In this document: one piece after another, positions 18,370 through 28,369 of the stretch | Layout: every line of letters begins with the position of its first letter | Position numbering within the stretch: the stretch's first letter is position 1 | Assembly (NCBI RefSeq): GCF_001685015.1 | Contig: NZ_MAYT01000008.1 | Location: forward strand, 1 to 49,736 | Source of the DNA: Pseudobacillus wudalianchiensis | Lineage (GTDB): Bacteria > Bacillota > Bacilli > Bacillales > Domibacillaceae | Length of the DNA: 49,736 bases | Direction: 5' to 3' | The notes under the pieces: generated by a model | Databases searched by the model: none | What the model was told of the DNA's origin: nothing | Seen by the model: the letters and a program-made list of their open reading frames with translations, nothing else | Position numbers and translations under genes: made by a program

Positions 18370-18981
18370 TCATTTTTTCCAACGATTTGCTTGATTCATA
18401 ACCTTATTCTTGATTGATAAGAAAAATCCTGCCAGTTTCTCTTTTAAATTAGTTGCTTTTTTTTGTAATTTTTCAGGAAAAAAGCGCCAAATCAAAAGAA
18501 TAGGCGAAAAAACAATCTTTCCTATCCATAATAATAGGGAAAGGGTAGTTTTGGCAAGAAGTAGAAAAGACTGGCCCACTATGGTGGCAATGGTGATAAC
18601 TGCTTTTATAATCAACTTAATAGGGAGGATAATGAGAAAATAAAAACATTTTTTTAAGAAAAGGAAAATATTCACTATAGTTAAGATGATCTGCTCAAGA
18701 AGCCGCATATAAAACCCTTTAAATAAAGCCTGGTAAGCTGAATACCCACAAAGCAAGGCGAGAAAAAGATACAGGCGGACTTCACCGAAATTAACCTGGT
18801 ATAAGCAATAGAATATTAATAAACCAAACACACACCAAAACAAAATATCTGTAAAAAAAGAGATAACTCGCGGGCGGGTCTGCCGCTTTAAAAATCTTTG
18901 ATAAGTGTCCAACAGGGCGCCGAAAAAGATTCCCATAGCGATCATCGACAATAACGTTTCGAATTGAACAGTTAATGTCAT
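18370..18981 (-). CDS. yabQ: Spore cortex protein YabQ
   Basis: The 203-residue membrane protein is needed for spore cortex formation in B. subtilis. The N-terminal half has several transmembrane helices (about 5-25, 40-62, 68-88), followed by two more hydrophobic stretches (about 95-140 and 148-165) and a basic tail. The family signature FETLLSMIAMGIFFGALLD is at the start. Its ATG overlaps the yabP stop as ATGA, so translation is coupled to yabP; the pair acts in the mother cell. Confidence 0.94.
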   Translation of the reverse strand: MTLTVQFETLLSMIAMGIFFGALLDTYQRFLKRQTRPRVISFFTDILFWCVFGLLIFYCLYQVNFGEVRLYLFLALLCGYSAYQALFKGFYMRLLEQIILTIVNIFLFLKKCFYFLIILPIKLIIKAVITIATIVGQSFLLLAKTTLSLLLWIGKIVFSPILLIWRFFPEKLQKKATNLKEKLAGFFLSIKNKVMNQANRWKK

Positions 18982-19277
18982 TTGAACAACTTACTGAACA
19001 ATCCTTTTGATTTATCGCCCGCAGACTGATCTGTGTAAACCAAACTAGAGATACGCCCTTTAATCGCTACGAGACCACGGTCTACATCTAAGTTTTTCAT
19101 CTGCAAATTTTCGCCTTTAATCACGAGCATGCCCATAACAGTCAGCAGTAAAAATTCCTCGCTATCGAAACTTTCTACTTGCTTTACTCCGGTGATCTCC
19201 ATGATCTTTCTGCCTTGCATGACAATATCATGACCGTCAGCTGAGCGACTATTAGTAGAATCATACATCTGATTCAT
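18978..19277 (-). CDS. yabP: Sporulation protein YabP
   Basis: The 99-residue protein is a YabP/YqfC-family sporulation protein, in B. subtilis a mother-cell protein whose loss impairs sporulation. The conserved core is IMEITGVKQVESFDSEEFLL, followed by VKGENLQMKNLDVDRGLVAIKG and the C-terminal GLFSKLFK. No membrane helix is seen. The ATG at 19277 has GAGGGGGAG upstream; in-frame upstream codons lack family support. The stop overlaps the start of yabQ. A possible sigma-E promoter lies upstream. Confidence 0.94.
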   Translation of the reverse strand: MNQMYDSTNSRSADGHDIVMQGRKIMEITGVKQVESFDSEEFLLLTVMGMLVIKGENLQMKNLDVDRGLVAIKGRISSLVYTDQSAGDKSKGLFSKLFK

Positions 19278-19316
19278 TTTTCTCCCCCTCACTGCAAAGT
19301 ACAAGCTTTGCCACTA

Positions 19317-19344
19317 AATGTATGCAGCCAATAGCAAAACTATG
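19317..19344 (-). promoter_or_regulatory. Candidate sigma-E promoter for yabP-yabQ
   Basis: On the minus strand CATACATT (19317-19324) fits the sigma-E -10 consensus and CATAGTT (19338-19344), about 13 bp upstream, loosely fits the -35. yabP is sigma-E dependent in B. subtilis. The -35 match is imperfect, so the call is tentative. Confidence 0.5.
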
Positions 19345-19470
19345 AGGGGCAAGAAAAAATTTAAAAGCACCAGGCCGTGTTTACGAGTGTCCTGCTTTAT
19401 TTATCGCTCTAACCTTTTTATTCACATTCGCAGCTATTTGTTCCTGGCTCCCGGCTTTTTGTCAAAAATA

Positions 19471-19504
19471 AAAGTACTCACAAAGGCTTGCTCTATGAGT
19501 ACTT
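19471..19504 (-). terminator. rqcP (yabO) terminator
   Basis: Minus-strand hairpin AAGTACTCA/TGAGTACTT with a 15-nt loop followed by TTATTTTT, 20 nt after the yabO stop. It separates yabM-yabN-yabO from yabP. Confidence 0.8.
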
Positions 19505-19525
19505 CTCATTTACCAGCCGACTCTT

Positions 19526-19795
19526 TTATTCATTGATTCTCTCTTCTTTTACTAACTCATACATACCGGCGGCTTCTTCTTTTTTTGTCGTTTCTTGCAA
19601 TTTTTGTACTTTTACAGTTAGAACACGCTGTCCGAGCCGAATAGACAGCTCGTCCCCTTCCTTCACATTAGAGCTCGCTTTCGCGGTAGTCCCATTAATA
19701 GCAATTCTTCCTTGATCGGCTACTTCCTTTGCTAATGTTCTCCGTTTAATCAATCGTGAAACTTTTAAAAACTTATCGAGTCTCATCGTCGACAT
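19526..19795 (-). CDS. rqcP: S4-domain RNA-binding protein RqcP (YabO)
   Basis: The 89-residue protein is almost entirely an S4 domain: MRLDKFLKVSRLIKRRTLAK, VADQGRIAINGTTAKASSNV, VKEGDELSIRLG. In B. subtilis RqcP (YabO) binds stalled 50S subunits with RqcH and supports alanine tailing in ribosome quality control. The ATG at 19795 has GGGAG 8 nt upstream; the B. subtilis start corresponds to the Met three codons later. It follows yabN by 14 nt. Confidence 0.94.
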   Translation of the reverse strand: MSTMRLDKFLKVSRLIKRRTLAKEVADQGRIAINGTTAKASSNVKEGDELSIRLGQRVLTVKVQKLQETTKKEEAAGMYELVKEERINE

Positions 19796-19809
19796 GGTTC
19801 TCTCTCCCT

Positions 19810-21273
19810 TTACAAACCTATATTTTTAGCTTCATCCCAAAATGCATCCAGCTCATCTAGAGTAAAATCATCAAATGAACGTCCGCTCTCTTTTACCCGT
19901 TTTTCTACATGAGAAAAACGGCGGTAAAACTTTTCATTCACTTTAGCGAGCGCTTCTTCCGGATGAATATGATAAAACCGCGCCACGTTAATAAGCGCAA
20001 AAAGGGTATCACCGAATTCATCGAGCTGTTTGCTGCTGTCTTCATTCTTCACTTCATCCAGAAACTCCTGCCACTCTTCTAATACCTTCTCAATCGCTCC
20101 GTTGGCATCATCCCAATCAAATCCTACTTTGGCCGCCTTCTTTTGGAACTCATAGGCGCGCAGCAGAGCAGGCAGCCCTTTTTCTACTTCGTCGAGTCGG
20201 AAAGCTTGTGTTTCTCCTTTTTCCTCACTCTTGATCTTTTGCCAGTTTGAAACCACCGCTTCGGCATTTTCTGCCTCTACATTACCAAATACATGTGGAT
20301 GACGGCGAATCATTTTCCGGGAAATTGATTCGATTACATCTTCTATAGAGAACATGCCCTCATCTTCACCAATTTGCGCATGAAGCAGAACTTGCAGCAG
20401 CACATCCCCCAGCTCTTCAATCATATGATCATCATCTTCTTGATCGATCGCATCCAGCAATTCATAGGCTTCCTCAATCAAATATTTCTTTAAAGACGTA
20501 TGTGTTTGCTCCCGATCCCACGGACAGCCGTCTGGTCCCCGCAATGTAGCGATGATTTGACGCAATACAGAAAATTCTTTGTACGTATCCTCTTCTTTTT
20601 GCACAGGTGGCACGTATAAGGACGTGAGGTTATTCAGCGTGACCTGACGATCTAGCTCATAAAGAGGCAGCGTTTTTGTTTGCTGCTGTGTGCTTCCTGC
20701 TGCTGTCACAATCGTCACTTCATAATCGTCCGGATACTTTTCCATTAAGGTTAATTTCACATCGGAAGCAACATAGGCATCGTACACTTGTGCAATGACA
20801 ATATGCTGAAAAATGTTGATGTCTTCCTTTTTTAAGGACGTGCCGTCAAGAAACTGAAACCCTTCTATTGGATCGGCTTCAACCGAAGCAAACAAGTCAT
20901 CAAGAAAACTATGGCCCCCCGCAATGTTGACTTTCAGTTCACCTACGTGCCCTTTCTCAAGTAAAAGCTGCACTGTTTTCTCAGCGACAATAGGGTGTCC
21001 TGGAACTGTATAAATAATATTTCCTTGTTCCTGAGCTTGTGTGATTAATAAGGAAACAATCTCTTCATAGACAGCTTCAAATTGATCATGCTTTTCATAT
21101 ATGTGATCAAAGCTTTCAAAACGAACTCCTTCTTTCTTCAGTTCGTCAATCACTGGATGATCGAGCGTACGGGTAAAAACCTTCCCAGATTGTAATAATA
21201 GACGATATATACCAAGGGGCAGCTGGTTTATATCTCCGGCGCCGAGACCGGCAATCGTAATAGATGGCGTCAT
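19810..21273 (-). CDS. yabN: Fusion protein YabN: tetrapyrrole-methylase-like domain plus MazG pyrophosphohydrolase
   Basis: The 487-residue protein has an N-terminal SAM-dependent tetrapyrrole methylase fold (about 1-220; ITIAGLGAGDINQLPLGIYR, GNIIYTVPGHPIVAEKT) joined to a C-terminal MazG domain, with RGPDGCPWDREQTHTSLKKY near 250 and EExxE/ExxD motifs in EEAYELLDAIDQEDDDHMIE and ELGDVLLQVLLHA. A second, weaker MazG half follows. MazG domains cleave nucleoside triphosphates to monophosphates; the substrate here is unknown. The ATG at 21273 follows GAGAGGG. It lies 33 nt after yabM. Confidence 0.94.
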   Translation of the reverse strand: MTPSITIAGLGAGDINQLPLGIYRLLLQSGKVFTRTLDHPVIDELKKEGVRFESFDHIYEKHDQFEAVYEEIVSLLITQAQEQGNIIYTVPGHPIVAEKTVQLLLEKGHVGELKVNIAGGHSFLDDLFASVEADPIEGFQFLDGTSLKKEDINIFQHIVIAQVYDAYVASDVKLTLMEKYPDDYEVTIVTAAGSTQQQTKTLPLYELDRQVTLNNLTSLYVPPVQKEEDTYKEFSVLRQIIATLRGPDGCPWDREQTHTSLKKYLIEEAYELLDAIDQEDDDHMIEELGDVLLQVLLHAQIGEDEGMFSIEDVIESISRKMIRRHPHVFGNVEAENAEAVVSNWQKIKSEEKGETQAFRLDEVEKGLPALLRAYEFQKKAAKVGFDWDDANGAIEKVLEEWQEFLDEVKNEDSSKQLDEFGDTLFALINVARFYHIHPEEALAKVNEKFYRRFSHVEKRVKESGRSFDDFTLDELDAFWDEAKNIGL

Positions 21274-21306
21274 GTTCCCTCTCTCTTTCCATTGTAATTT
21301 TTTGGC

Positions 21307-22917
21307 TCAACTGATTTTTTTACTCAGTCTGCTGCCGAAAGGAATTTGTTGAAGTTCTTCTTCCGTAAAAAGCTTTAATTTTAAAACTAAATAAATAAAA
21401 ATAAATGCTCCAATAGCGACACTGCTTAACGCCATTCCGACCATTGCTGCTCGGTTGCTCTCTTCTAGAGGAAAAATGTACTCCCATAACACTCTCCATG
21501 CCTGCAGAACAGCTGTCATACAAAAAACGGCAAGCAAGGCTTTGCCTGCTGCTTCTTTTTTTATAAAGGCGGTTTTCCACTTTTTCCGAAGAACAATCGT
21601 TAAAAAGACAGACATCCAAGCAAAGGCTAACAACGTAGCAGCCGCTGCTCCAGCTGTTCCAAACAGAGGAATCAAAACAACGTTGCCAATATACTTAAAA
21701 AGCATACCTGTTAACACGGCCAAAGCAGGCGCAAAGTCTTTGCCGAACCCTTGCAATATCCCCGTCAATGTAAGCACAAGCGAACTAAAGAGGATGGATG
21801 TGCAAAAAACAGAAAGCACAAAGGAGCCATTGCTGTTTTCAAAAAGCATCGTATTAACCGATTCCATAATATTTATGAGTCCTGCTGTGGCCGCCAGCCC
21901 GAATGTAAAGCTTACCTTCAATGCCAGTTGAATATAATTGTCCAGCTCCTGACGAAAGTTTCTGCGGTAAGCCGATGTCACGAGCGGTACAATGGTCAAG
22001 GCAAGGGAAGCAGCCGCTGTTGTGCCAAGCTGTAAAAGTGGCTGACCGCGATCATAAGTTCCTTTAGCCATTTTAGCTTCCCATTCCCCCATGCCTTCTT
22101 TTATTAATCCATGATATAGATTAAATGAATCAATTAATTGAAACAATACAATTCCCATACTCGACAGACAAATAGCGGCTGCCTGAATGAAGAGCAGCTG
22201 AATTTCTTTCTTCTTTATAGTACTTTCAAGCCTTATTTTTCTGTCAGAGATCAAACCGCTCTTGTGCACGAAGTACAACAGAACCGCCGTCGCAGCGAGA
22301 CTGCCGGCTATCGATCCTGCAAAGGCACCTGATCCTGCCGTGTAAAGCGAAGCACCTCTTCCGATTAGAATATAAGAGAATAATAAAATAGCTCCAACTC
22401 GTACTGATTGCTCCACCGTTTGTGAAACAGCTGTCGGAACCATATTTCCATCTCCTTGGAATGTGCCCCTCCACACTGTTAATAACGGAATGAATAAAAA
22501 AGAAAAAGCAACAATCTGGAGGAGCGGCTGTAAAGACGGATCTCCCATTTTACCGGATATAAAGCCTGACCCGAAAAAGACAATTCCCCATAGTAAAATG
22601 CCCGTACAGCTTGTTACATAATAAGAAAGACGGATAGCTTCTTGTCTGCGCCGCGGATCACCCGCCGATTCAGCTATTAATTTAGAAATAACAACAGGAA
22701 ACCCATATGTAGCTAATGCATTCGCAATTCCGTAAAAAGGATATATTTGCTGATAAATATAAAAACCAATATCACCAACGATGTTTTGAAATGGGACCCG
22801 GTATACCGCACTTAACACTTTTATAAACACAGCCGCTATCGTTAAGATGGCTGCCCCCTGCATTAATGAATTTTTCTCTCTCCATGGCAACATATAGCAC
22901 TCTGCCCTTCTAAACAT
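21307..22917 (-). CDS. yabM: MOP-superfamily flippase YabM (SpoVB/MurJ-like)
   Basis: Integral membrane protein of 536 residues with about 14 helices, of the polysaccharide/lipid flippase branch. The N-terminal signature is LTIAAVFIKVLSAVYRVPFQ then GDIGFYIYQQIYPFYGIANA. Paralogues in Bacillus include SpoVB and MurJ (YtgP), which flip lipid-linked cell-wall precursors; the role of YabM itself is not settled. Start uncertain: ATG 22917 follows GGAAG, while ATG 22893 follows AAGGG. It lies between spoVT and yabN, with sporulation genes on both sides. Confidence 0.93.
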   Translation of the reverse strand: MFRRAECYMLPWREKNSLMQGAAILTIAAVFIKVLSAVYRVPFQNIVGDIGFYIYQQIYPFYGIANALATYGFPVVISKLIAESAGDPRRRQEAIRLSYYVTSCTGILLWGIVFFGSGFISGKMGDPSLQPLLQIVAFSFLFIPLLTVWRGTFQGDGNMVPTAVSQTVEQSVRVGAILLFSYILIGRGASLYTAGSGAFAGSIAGSLAATAVLLYFVHKSGLISDRKIRLESTIKKKEIQLLFIQAAAICLSSMGIVLFQLIDSFNLYHGLIKEGMGEWEAKMAKGTYDRGQPLLQLGTTAAASLALTIVPLVTSAYRRNFRQELDNYIQLALKVSFTFGLAATAGLINIMESVNTMLFENSNGSFVLSVFCTSILFSSLVLTLTGILQGFGKDFAPALAVLTGMLFKYIGNVVLIPLFGTAGAAAATLLAFAWMSVFLTIVLRKKWKTAFIKKEAAGKALLAVFCMTAVLQAWRVLWEYIFPLEESNRAAMVGMALSSVAIGAFIFIYLVLKLKLFTEEELQQIPFGSRLSKKIS

Positions 22918-23012
22918 GCTGCTTCCAACTTAATATATTTACATAGAAAAGTGCAAGTGCCTTGTTTAGCCCCGACCAGCACACGCTCTCTCCACTCAAC
23001 GTTTTTGTCCAT

Positions 23013-23043
23013 AAAAAAGGAAGCAGTGCTTCTCCTGCTTCCT
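23013..23043 (-). terminator. spoVT terminator
   Basis: Hairpin GGAAGCAG/CTGCTTCC with an 8-nt loop followed by TTTTTTAT on the minus strand, just after the spoVT stop. Confidence 0.88.
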
Positions 23044-23050
23044 TTCCCAA

Positions 23051-23587
23051 TTAACTTTCCATTTGTTTAGCTAAGAAGCTGGCAGCCGTTTCTGCTGATT
23101 TTCTCTCTACTTCACCTATTGAGCGTTCATCAGAGAAAATAACGACTACTCCAATTGGATCACCGCCTGCAATAATAGGGGCGAGTGTGTAAGATTGAAC
23201 TTTTTCTTCGCGGCCATCTACAAATGATACTTGAGATTGTGGATGCTGCAGTACGCTTTGCCGATCATCCATTGCTTTTTCAATAACTTCTCCAATGCTT
23301 TTGTTTACATATTCTTTCTTCGATACTCCAGCAGACGCAATAATGGCATCACGGTCACAAATTAATACAGCCGTGTTTAAGCTGTCATTCAGTGCCTCTG
23401 CATACTCCTCAGCGAAATCGCCTAACTCACTAATAGGGGAATATTTTTTTAAAATAACTTCTCCATCGCGATCAACGAAAATTTCTAACGGATCCCCTTC
23501 TCTGATCCTTAACGTGCGGCGGATTTCTTTTGGGATAACGACCCGTCCTAAATCGTCGATTCGACGAACGATACCAGTTGCTTTCAT
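23051..23587 (-). CDS. spoVT: Stage V sporulation transcription factor SpoVT
   Basis: Forespore regulator of late sigma-G genes. The 178-residue protein has an N-terminal AbrB-type swapped-hairpin DNA-binding domain (MKATGIVRRIDDLGRVVIPK, EIRRTLRIREGDPLEIFVD) and a C-terminal GAF-like domain (about 56-178; VLICDRDAIIASAGVSKKEY, GGDPIGVVVIFSDE). The ATG at 23587 gives exactly the B. subtilis length; the 13 extra upstream residues are not conserved. Its N-terminus is closely related to AbrB at 41771. Confidence 0.97.
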   Translation of the reverse strand: MKATGIVRRIDDLGRVVIPKEIRRTLRIREGDPLEIFVDRDGEVILKKYSPISELGDFAEEYAEALNDSLNTAVLICDRDAIIASAGVSKKEYVNKSIGEVIEKAMDDRQSVLQHPQSQVSFVDGREEKVQSYTLAPIIAGGDPIGVVVIFSDERSIGEVERKSAETAASFLAKQMES

Positions 23588-23718
23588 CTTATGTTGCCTC
23601 ACTTTCCTCAGATGATGGATTGACAATGAATCAACGATACCTGACCGATGATATTGCCCTTGTGATTGTTATTATTTATCATCTGGGAAGTTCTATACAT
23701 TTTGTTGTGTTTTTCCCA

Positions 23719-26700
23719 CTATTTTTTCGCTGTCTCTAAATTTTTTATAATATCGAAGGCAATTCCAAACCACGTCTCCGTTGTCATATTTTTAATATCG
23801 ATAGTCAGTTTGAGCTTACTATCTTCCATTCCAAGCCCCACTGCTCGTCCATGTTTATTGCAAATATTGAATACTTTTGAGCCATCAATTTCTTTCGTTC
23901 CATCTTCATTCATTAATATATACACGGAGTCTTTTTCTTGTTTAATTAACTCTAGTTGAGCAGCAACCGCATAAACCTTCATCTCTGCTACCTTGAAGAG
24001 ATCTTCCACCTCACGTGGATAGTCACCAAAACGGTCTACCATTTCTTCTTTTAACTCCTCTACTTCTTCTAATGATTCTATACTTCTGAACCGTTTATAC
24101 ATCTCAATTTTCTGACGGCTGTCTTTAATATAAGAATCAGGGATGTAAGCATCAATAGAAATTTCCGCTTCAAACGATGATTTTGTCTCTTTTTTGTCTG
24201 CTCCTTGTTTTTGTTCGATGGCTTCCTTCAACATTTGAGAATATAAATCGAATCCGACGGAGTCAATAAATCCGTGCTGTTGGGAACCAAGTAAATTTCC
24301 TGCCCCGCGAATAGATAGGTCGCGCATGGCAATTTTAAAGCCGGAACCTAGTTCAGTAAATTCTTTAATCGCCTGCAAGCGCTTCTCAGCCTGTTCAGAT
24401 AATACTTTGTCCTTACGATACATAAAATAAGCATAGGCTACCCGATTGGAGCGCCCAACGCGCCCGCGAATTTGATAAAGCTGGGATAGTCCCATCCTGT
24501 CTGCATCATGGACAATGAGTGTATTAACATTTGGAATATCAACGCCTGTTTCGATAATCGTCGTCGTGACAAGGACATCATATTCCCCTTCTAAAAAGCT
24601 TAAGATCACTGTTTCAAGCTCTCTTTCCGTCATCTGGCCGTGTGCGTAAGCTACTTTGGCATCAGGGACAAGCATAGCAATTTCATCTGCTTTTCGTTCA
24701 ATATCCTCTACACGGTTATACAAATAAAATACTTGTCCTTCCCGGGCAAGCTCCCGCTCAATCGCTTCTCTAATTAAGGCAGGATTCAGTTCTGCTACGT
24801 ATGTTTGTACAGGAAAACGATTCTCTGGCGGCGTTTCAATAACAGATAAGTCCCGAACACCAAGCATGGACATATGAAGAGTCCGTGGAATCGGTGTCGC
24901 TGTCAGTGTTAAGACATCTATATTTGTCTTCAGCTGTTTGATTTTCTCTTTATGTGTCACACCAAAACGCTGCTCTTCGTCCACAATTAACAGCCCTAGA
25001 TCATGGTATTGAATATCTTTCGATAGTAAGCGGTGTGTGCCGACAACAATATCTACCGTGCCATTTTTAAGGCCTTTAATCGTCTCGGTTTGTTGTTTTC
25101 GGGAACGGAAGCGGCTCAGTAGACCAATCTCAATCGGAAAGTCCCGGAAACGCTCGCTCAACGTTTCAAAATGCTGTTGAGCCAGAATAGTGGTTGGCAC
25201 AAGAAAAGCGACTTGTTTCTCGTCAGCAATGGCTTTAAAAGCGGCTCGAATGGCTACTTCTGTTTTACCATATCCAACATCTCCACAAAGAAGGCGATCC
25301 ATTGGCCGTTCTTTTTCCATATCCATTTTAATCTCGTTAATTGAACGAATTTGATCTTCTGTTTCTTCATAAGAAAAAGCTGCTTCGAATTCCCTCTGCA
25401 TTTCTCCATCAGGCGAGAATGCGTATCCTTTAGCCGCTTCTCTCTCGGCATAAAGTTTGATCAAATCATCTGCAATGTCTTGAACGGATGATTGAACTTT
25501 GCTTTTAACCCGTTTCCATTCGCTGCCGCCTAATTTATATACTTTTGGCTCTTTTCCTTCTGAACCTACGTATTTCTGAACGAGCTCAATTTGCTCAACC
25601 GGAACATACAGTTGGTCTGTTCCCTGATATTTAATATTTAAATAGTCTTTGTGTACTCCTTTAATTTCAAGCGTTTCAATTCCTAAATATTTTCCAATAC
25701 CATGGTTCACATGAACCACGTAATCTCCCGGCTTTAGTTCCGAATAGCTTTTAATCCGCTCGGCATTAGACAGTTTTTGACGCCGCTTGCTGCTTTTTGG
25801 TTTTTTATTGAATAATTCCTTCTCTGTAATAACCGCAAGATGTAGCGCAGGAAATTCAAACCCTGCTGTTAAAGTTCCGCGGTTGACTTGCACAGCCTGT
25901 TCTATAATGCTGTTTTTCTCTAGTGAACTAGAGGCTTCAATCTCATAATCTGCTAAAACACGTTGAATTTTAGCTATCCGCTCCTCACTTTCGCCAAGAA
26001 ATACAACGGTCATCCCAAGCTTTTTCCAGCGCTCTACTTCTGCATGAAGCACATTCATCTGACCGTGAAAATCTTGCATTGGCCGCGAGGAAAAATTAAC
26101 GATATTTTCTGGGCGCGTATGAGCAACCTTACGCAAAAACAGCGCAAGGTAAATAATTGGCTGACGGATAGTGGATAACAACTCTCCAAAATGGTAAGAC
26201 AATTTAATGTCATGGAGGATTTTCCCCTCTTCTAACAGTGATGTATACCATTCAGCTTCCTCTTGTTGTAGAGAATCATTCATTTCATTAATTCGGCTAA
26301 TCTCATCGAAGAATACAAGGCCATCCTCCGGTAAATAATCGGTTAAACTCATTGGGTTTTCATACATTAAGGCCGTGTATTTCGCTAATCCTTCTATTGG
26401 AATGCCTTGCTTTAAACGGTCAATTTCAAAGCCGATATTTTCTTTCATCAGCTGTTTCGTTTCAGCCTTTTTAACTTTTTTGAGTGAGTCTTGTAAAACT
26501 TCCTCTAACCGTTGTGATAATACTAAAAGCTGTTCCGAAGAATACGGCGTTTCTGTAACAGGGCTAATATCTATCTTATTCTTATTTTCAATAGAGCGCT
26601 GGTTCTCCATAGAAAATGTACGAATCGAATCTACTTCTGTATCAAATAACTCAATGCGAACAGGGTGCTCAATCGTCAATGGGTAAATATCAATAATACC

Positions 26701-27234
26701 GCCGCGCACACTGAATTCTCCAGGTGCATATACCATATCCGTGCGTTGATAACCCATTTGCACGAACTGATGGATCGTTTCGTCCAAATCAATTTCTTTT
26801 CCAAGCTCAATTGTTTTTTGCAAGCTGGCCCATCTCTCTTTAGGCGGCAGCAGTTTTCGCAGTCCAGCAACAGGCACGATATAAATCCCTTTTGCCTGAT
26901 GAACCATATGATTTAGCACTTCAATTCGCTGCGCTCGCAACTCAGGACTTGCTACGCTAATTTCAGCGGCTATTAGCTCATTCGCTGCATATAAATATAC
27001 TTCTCGCTCGTCAACAAACTGAAGTAAATCATCGTACAGCTTTTGAGCTTGAAGCAGGTTATACGTTACGACGACGGTAGGCCTGCCTGTTTTCTCGTAA
27101 GCAGCCGCTATAAAAAGGGCTCGAGATGATCCCGAAAGACCGGCAGCTAATTGTTCTTTTAGCCCGCCTGATACCCCATCAAGAATAGATTGAATATCAT
27201 GATTCCGCAAGAGAATTTGTTGTAAACTATTCAC
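23719..27234 (-). CDS. mfd: Transcription-repair coupling factor Mfd
   Basis: ATP-dependent translocase that removes RNA polymerase stalled at DNA lesions and recruits UvrA. The 1171-residue protein has a UvrB-like N-terminal module, the RNA-polymerase-interacting domain at about 500-550 ([20 protein letters not shown]), and a RecG-like SF2 motor with Walker A GDVGYGKT (651-658), DEEQ (752-755) and motif [15 protein letters not shown]-terminal TRCF domain follows. GTG 27234 is the start; GGAGG lies 8 nt upstream. It is separated from fin by a terminator. Confidence 0.98.
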   Translation of the reverse strand: MNSLQQILLRNHDIQSILDGVSGGLKEQLAAGLSGSSRALFIAAAYEKTGRPTVVVTYNLLQAQKLYDDLLQFVDEREVYLYAANELIAAEISVASPELRAQRIEVLNHMVHQAKGIYIVPVAGLRKLLPPKERWASLQKTIELGKEIDLDETIHQFVQMGYQRTDMVYAPGEFSVRGGIIDIYPLTIEHPVRIELFDTEVDSIRTFSMENQRSIENKNKIDISPVTETPYSSEQLLVLSQRLEEVLQDSLKKVKKAETKQLMKENIGFEIDRLKQGIPIEGLAKYTALMYENPMSLTDYLPEDGLVFFDEISRINEMNDSLQQEEAEWYTSLLEEGKILHDIKLSYHFGELLSTIRQPIIYLALFLRKVAHTRPENIVNFSSRPMQDFHGQMNVLHAEVERWKKLGMTVVFLGESEERIAKIQRVLADYEIEASSSLEKNSIIEQAVQVNRGTLTAGFEFPALHLAVITEKELFNKKPKSSKRRQKLSNAERIKSYSELKPGDYVVHVNHGIGKYLGIETLEIKGVHKDYLNIKYQGTDQLYVPVEQIELVQKYVGSEGKEPKVYKLGGSEWKRVKSKVQSSVQDIADDLIKLYAEREAAKGYAFSPDGEMQREFEAAFSYEETEDQIRSINEIKMDMEKERPMDRLLCGDVGYGKTEVAIRAAFKAIADEKQVAFLVPTTILAQQHFETLSERFRDFPIEIGLLSRFRSRKQQTETIKGLKNGTVDIVVGTHRLLSKDIQYHDLGLLIVDEEQRFGVTHKEKIKQLKTNIDVLTLTATPIPRTLHMSMLGVRDLSVIETPPENRFPVQTYVAELNPALIREAIERELAREGQVFYLYNRVEDIERKADEIAMLVPDAKVAYAHGQMTERELETVILSFLEGEYDVLVTTTIIETGVDIPNVNTLIVHDADRMGLSQLYQIRGRVGRSNRVAYAYFMYRKDKVLSEQAEKRLQAIKEFTELGSGFKIAMRDLSIRGAGNLLGSQQHGFIDSVGFDLYSQMLKEAIEQKQGADKKETKSSFEAEISIDAYIPDSYIKDSRQKIEMYKRFRSIESLEEVEELKEEMVDRFGDYPREVEDLFKVAEMKVYAVAAQLELIKQEKDSVYILMNEDGTKEIDGSKVFNICNKHGRAVGLGMEDSKLKLTIDIKNMTTETWFGIAFDIIKNLETAKK

Positions 27235-27320
27235 GCTTTCTTCCTCCCCTTAAATGGACACTTTTACTGTCCCTCCAACCAAGGCTTTCTATTTGTTGCC
27301 TCGGCAGAAAACAGAAAAAT

Positions 27321-27346
27321 GCTTTGGATCGCTGTCCAAAGCTGTT
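27321..27346 (-). terminator. pth-fin terminator
   Basis: Hairpin GCTTTGGA/TCCAAAGC with a 6-nt loop followed by ATTTTT on the minus strand, next to the fin stop codon. Transcription into mfd must then use readthrough or another promoter. Confidence 0.75.
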
Positions 27347-27347
27347 T

Positions 27348-27578
27348 TTAATGTATAAAGTAATCATATTGGTGAAAATCAGGGTTTCTTTGAAGAGATT
27401 CCTCGCAATCTTCACATATTGTCATGATCTTTACGTTTCCTTCAGAGTCGTAATGAACCATCTCTATTCTTTCGTCCTCCGTCAGTGCATTGATGCCAAG
27501 CTGTCGGCTAGATACAACTGATTGCTTAAGGCTTCCAACCATCGTTCCGCAATGGCGGCAAACGTAATGAATGGCCAT
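27348..27578 (-). CDS. fin: Anti-sigma-F factor Fin (YabK)
   Basis: The 76-residue zinc-binding protein helps switch the forespore from sigma-F to sigma-G by binding sigma-F in B. subtilis. It has two zinc Cys pairs, CRHC near the start and CEDC near the end, with TICEDCEESLQRNPDFHQYD conserved at the C-terminus. The ATG at 27578 follows GGAGGAGG and gives the same length as the B. subtilis protein. It follows pth and precedes mfd. Confidence 0.95.
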   Translation of the reverse strand: MAIHYVCRHCGTMVGSLKQSVVSSRQLGINALTEDERIEMVHYDSEGNVKIMTICEDCEESLQRNPDFHQYDYFIH

Positions 27579-27651
27579 GTGCCTCCTCCTTTGCTGCTCA
27601 CTTTTGTTATGTATGGCTAACGTTAGTATAGGCAAAGAAGAAAGCATTTAT

Positions 27652-28218
27652 TCATATCTGAATGTTATATTCGTTCATTACTTCAAGAAACGGTTTTTCC
27701 AGCCATGCTTCTACTGCGTCTGCACTTTTTGAAACGGCTTGCTTCATTTTTTCTTGTTCTTCTTCTGTAAATCTTCCTAATACGTAATCAACAACCTTCA
27801 TAGGCGGAGTTGGACGGTCAATGCCGATACGGATACGATTAAAATTCTGCGTGCCAAGATGAGCAATGGTCGACTTAATCCCATTGTGCCCGCCTGCACT
27901 GCCTTTTTGACGGAGACGAATACGACCGACCGGCAAGTCCAAGTCGTCGTAAATCACGACTACCTCTTCTGCTGCCACGTCGTAATAGCGCATAACCTCT
28001 CCAATGCTTTCCCCTGACAGATTCATATATGTAAGCGGCTTAAGTAAAATAGCTTTCTCTGTCCCCTTCCGCACAATGGAATAAATGCCTTTATGCTTTG
28101 CTTCTGTAAGGGGTGAATTAAACCGCTCGGCTAACTCTTCAATTACATCAAAACCGATATTATGCCTCGTACCTGCATATTTTGCTCCCGGATTGCCGAG
28201 ACCAACGACTAGCTTCAT
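27652..28218 (-). CDS. pth: Peptidyl-tRNA hydrolase
   Basis: Recycles peptidyl-tRNA released from ribosomes; essential, and known as spoVC from sporulation mutants in B. subtilis. The 188-residue protein has MKLVVGLGNPGAKYAGTRHN with the catalytic His at 20, LLKPLTYMNLSGESIGEVMR, VVIYDDLDLPVGRIRLRQKG and GSAGGHNGIKSTIAHLGTQ. The ATG at 28218 has GAGGTG upstream; the nine extra upstream residues are not conserved. It sits between ctc and fin. Confidence 0.97.
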   Translation of the reverse strand: MKLVVGLGNPGAKYAGTRHNIGFDVIEELAERFNSPLTEAKHKGIYSIVRKGTEKAILLKPLTYMNLSGESIGEVMRYYDVAAEEVVVIYDDLDLPVGRIRLRQKGSAGGHNGIKSTIAHLGTQNFNRIRIGIDRPTPPMKVVDYVLGRFTEEEQEKMKQAVSKSADAVEAWLEKPFLEVMNEYNIQI

Positions 28219-28321
28219 TTTGCGCACCTCGAATTTTTTCTTCAATAAATTAATTTAAGTATAACGCACATGAGTCAGAAATTATACGCTTAATTATAAA
28301 CCCTATCCTCTTTCTTCCGCA

Positions 28322-28367
28322 AAAAAGAGGCCCGCTCCATTACGGAAAGGAGGGACCTCTCTCTTTA
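28322..28367 (-). terminator. ctc terminator
   Basis: Imperfect hairpin with arms AGAGGTCCCTCC and GGAGCGGGCCTCT followed by TTTTTT on the minus strand, next to the ctc stop. Confidence 0.75.
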
Positions 28368-28369
28368 TA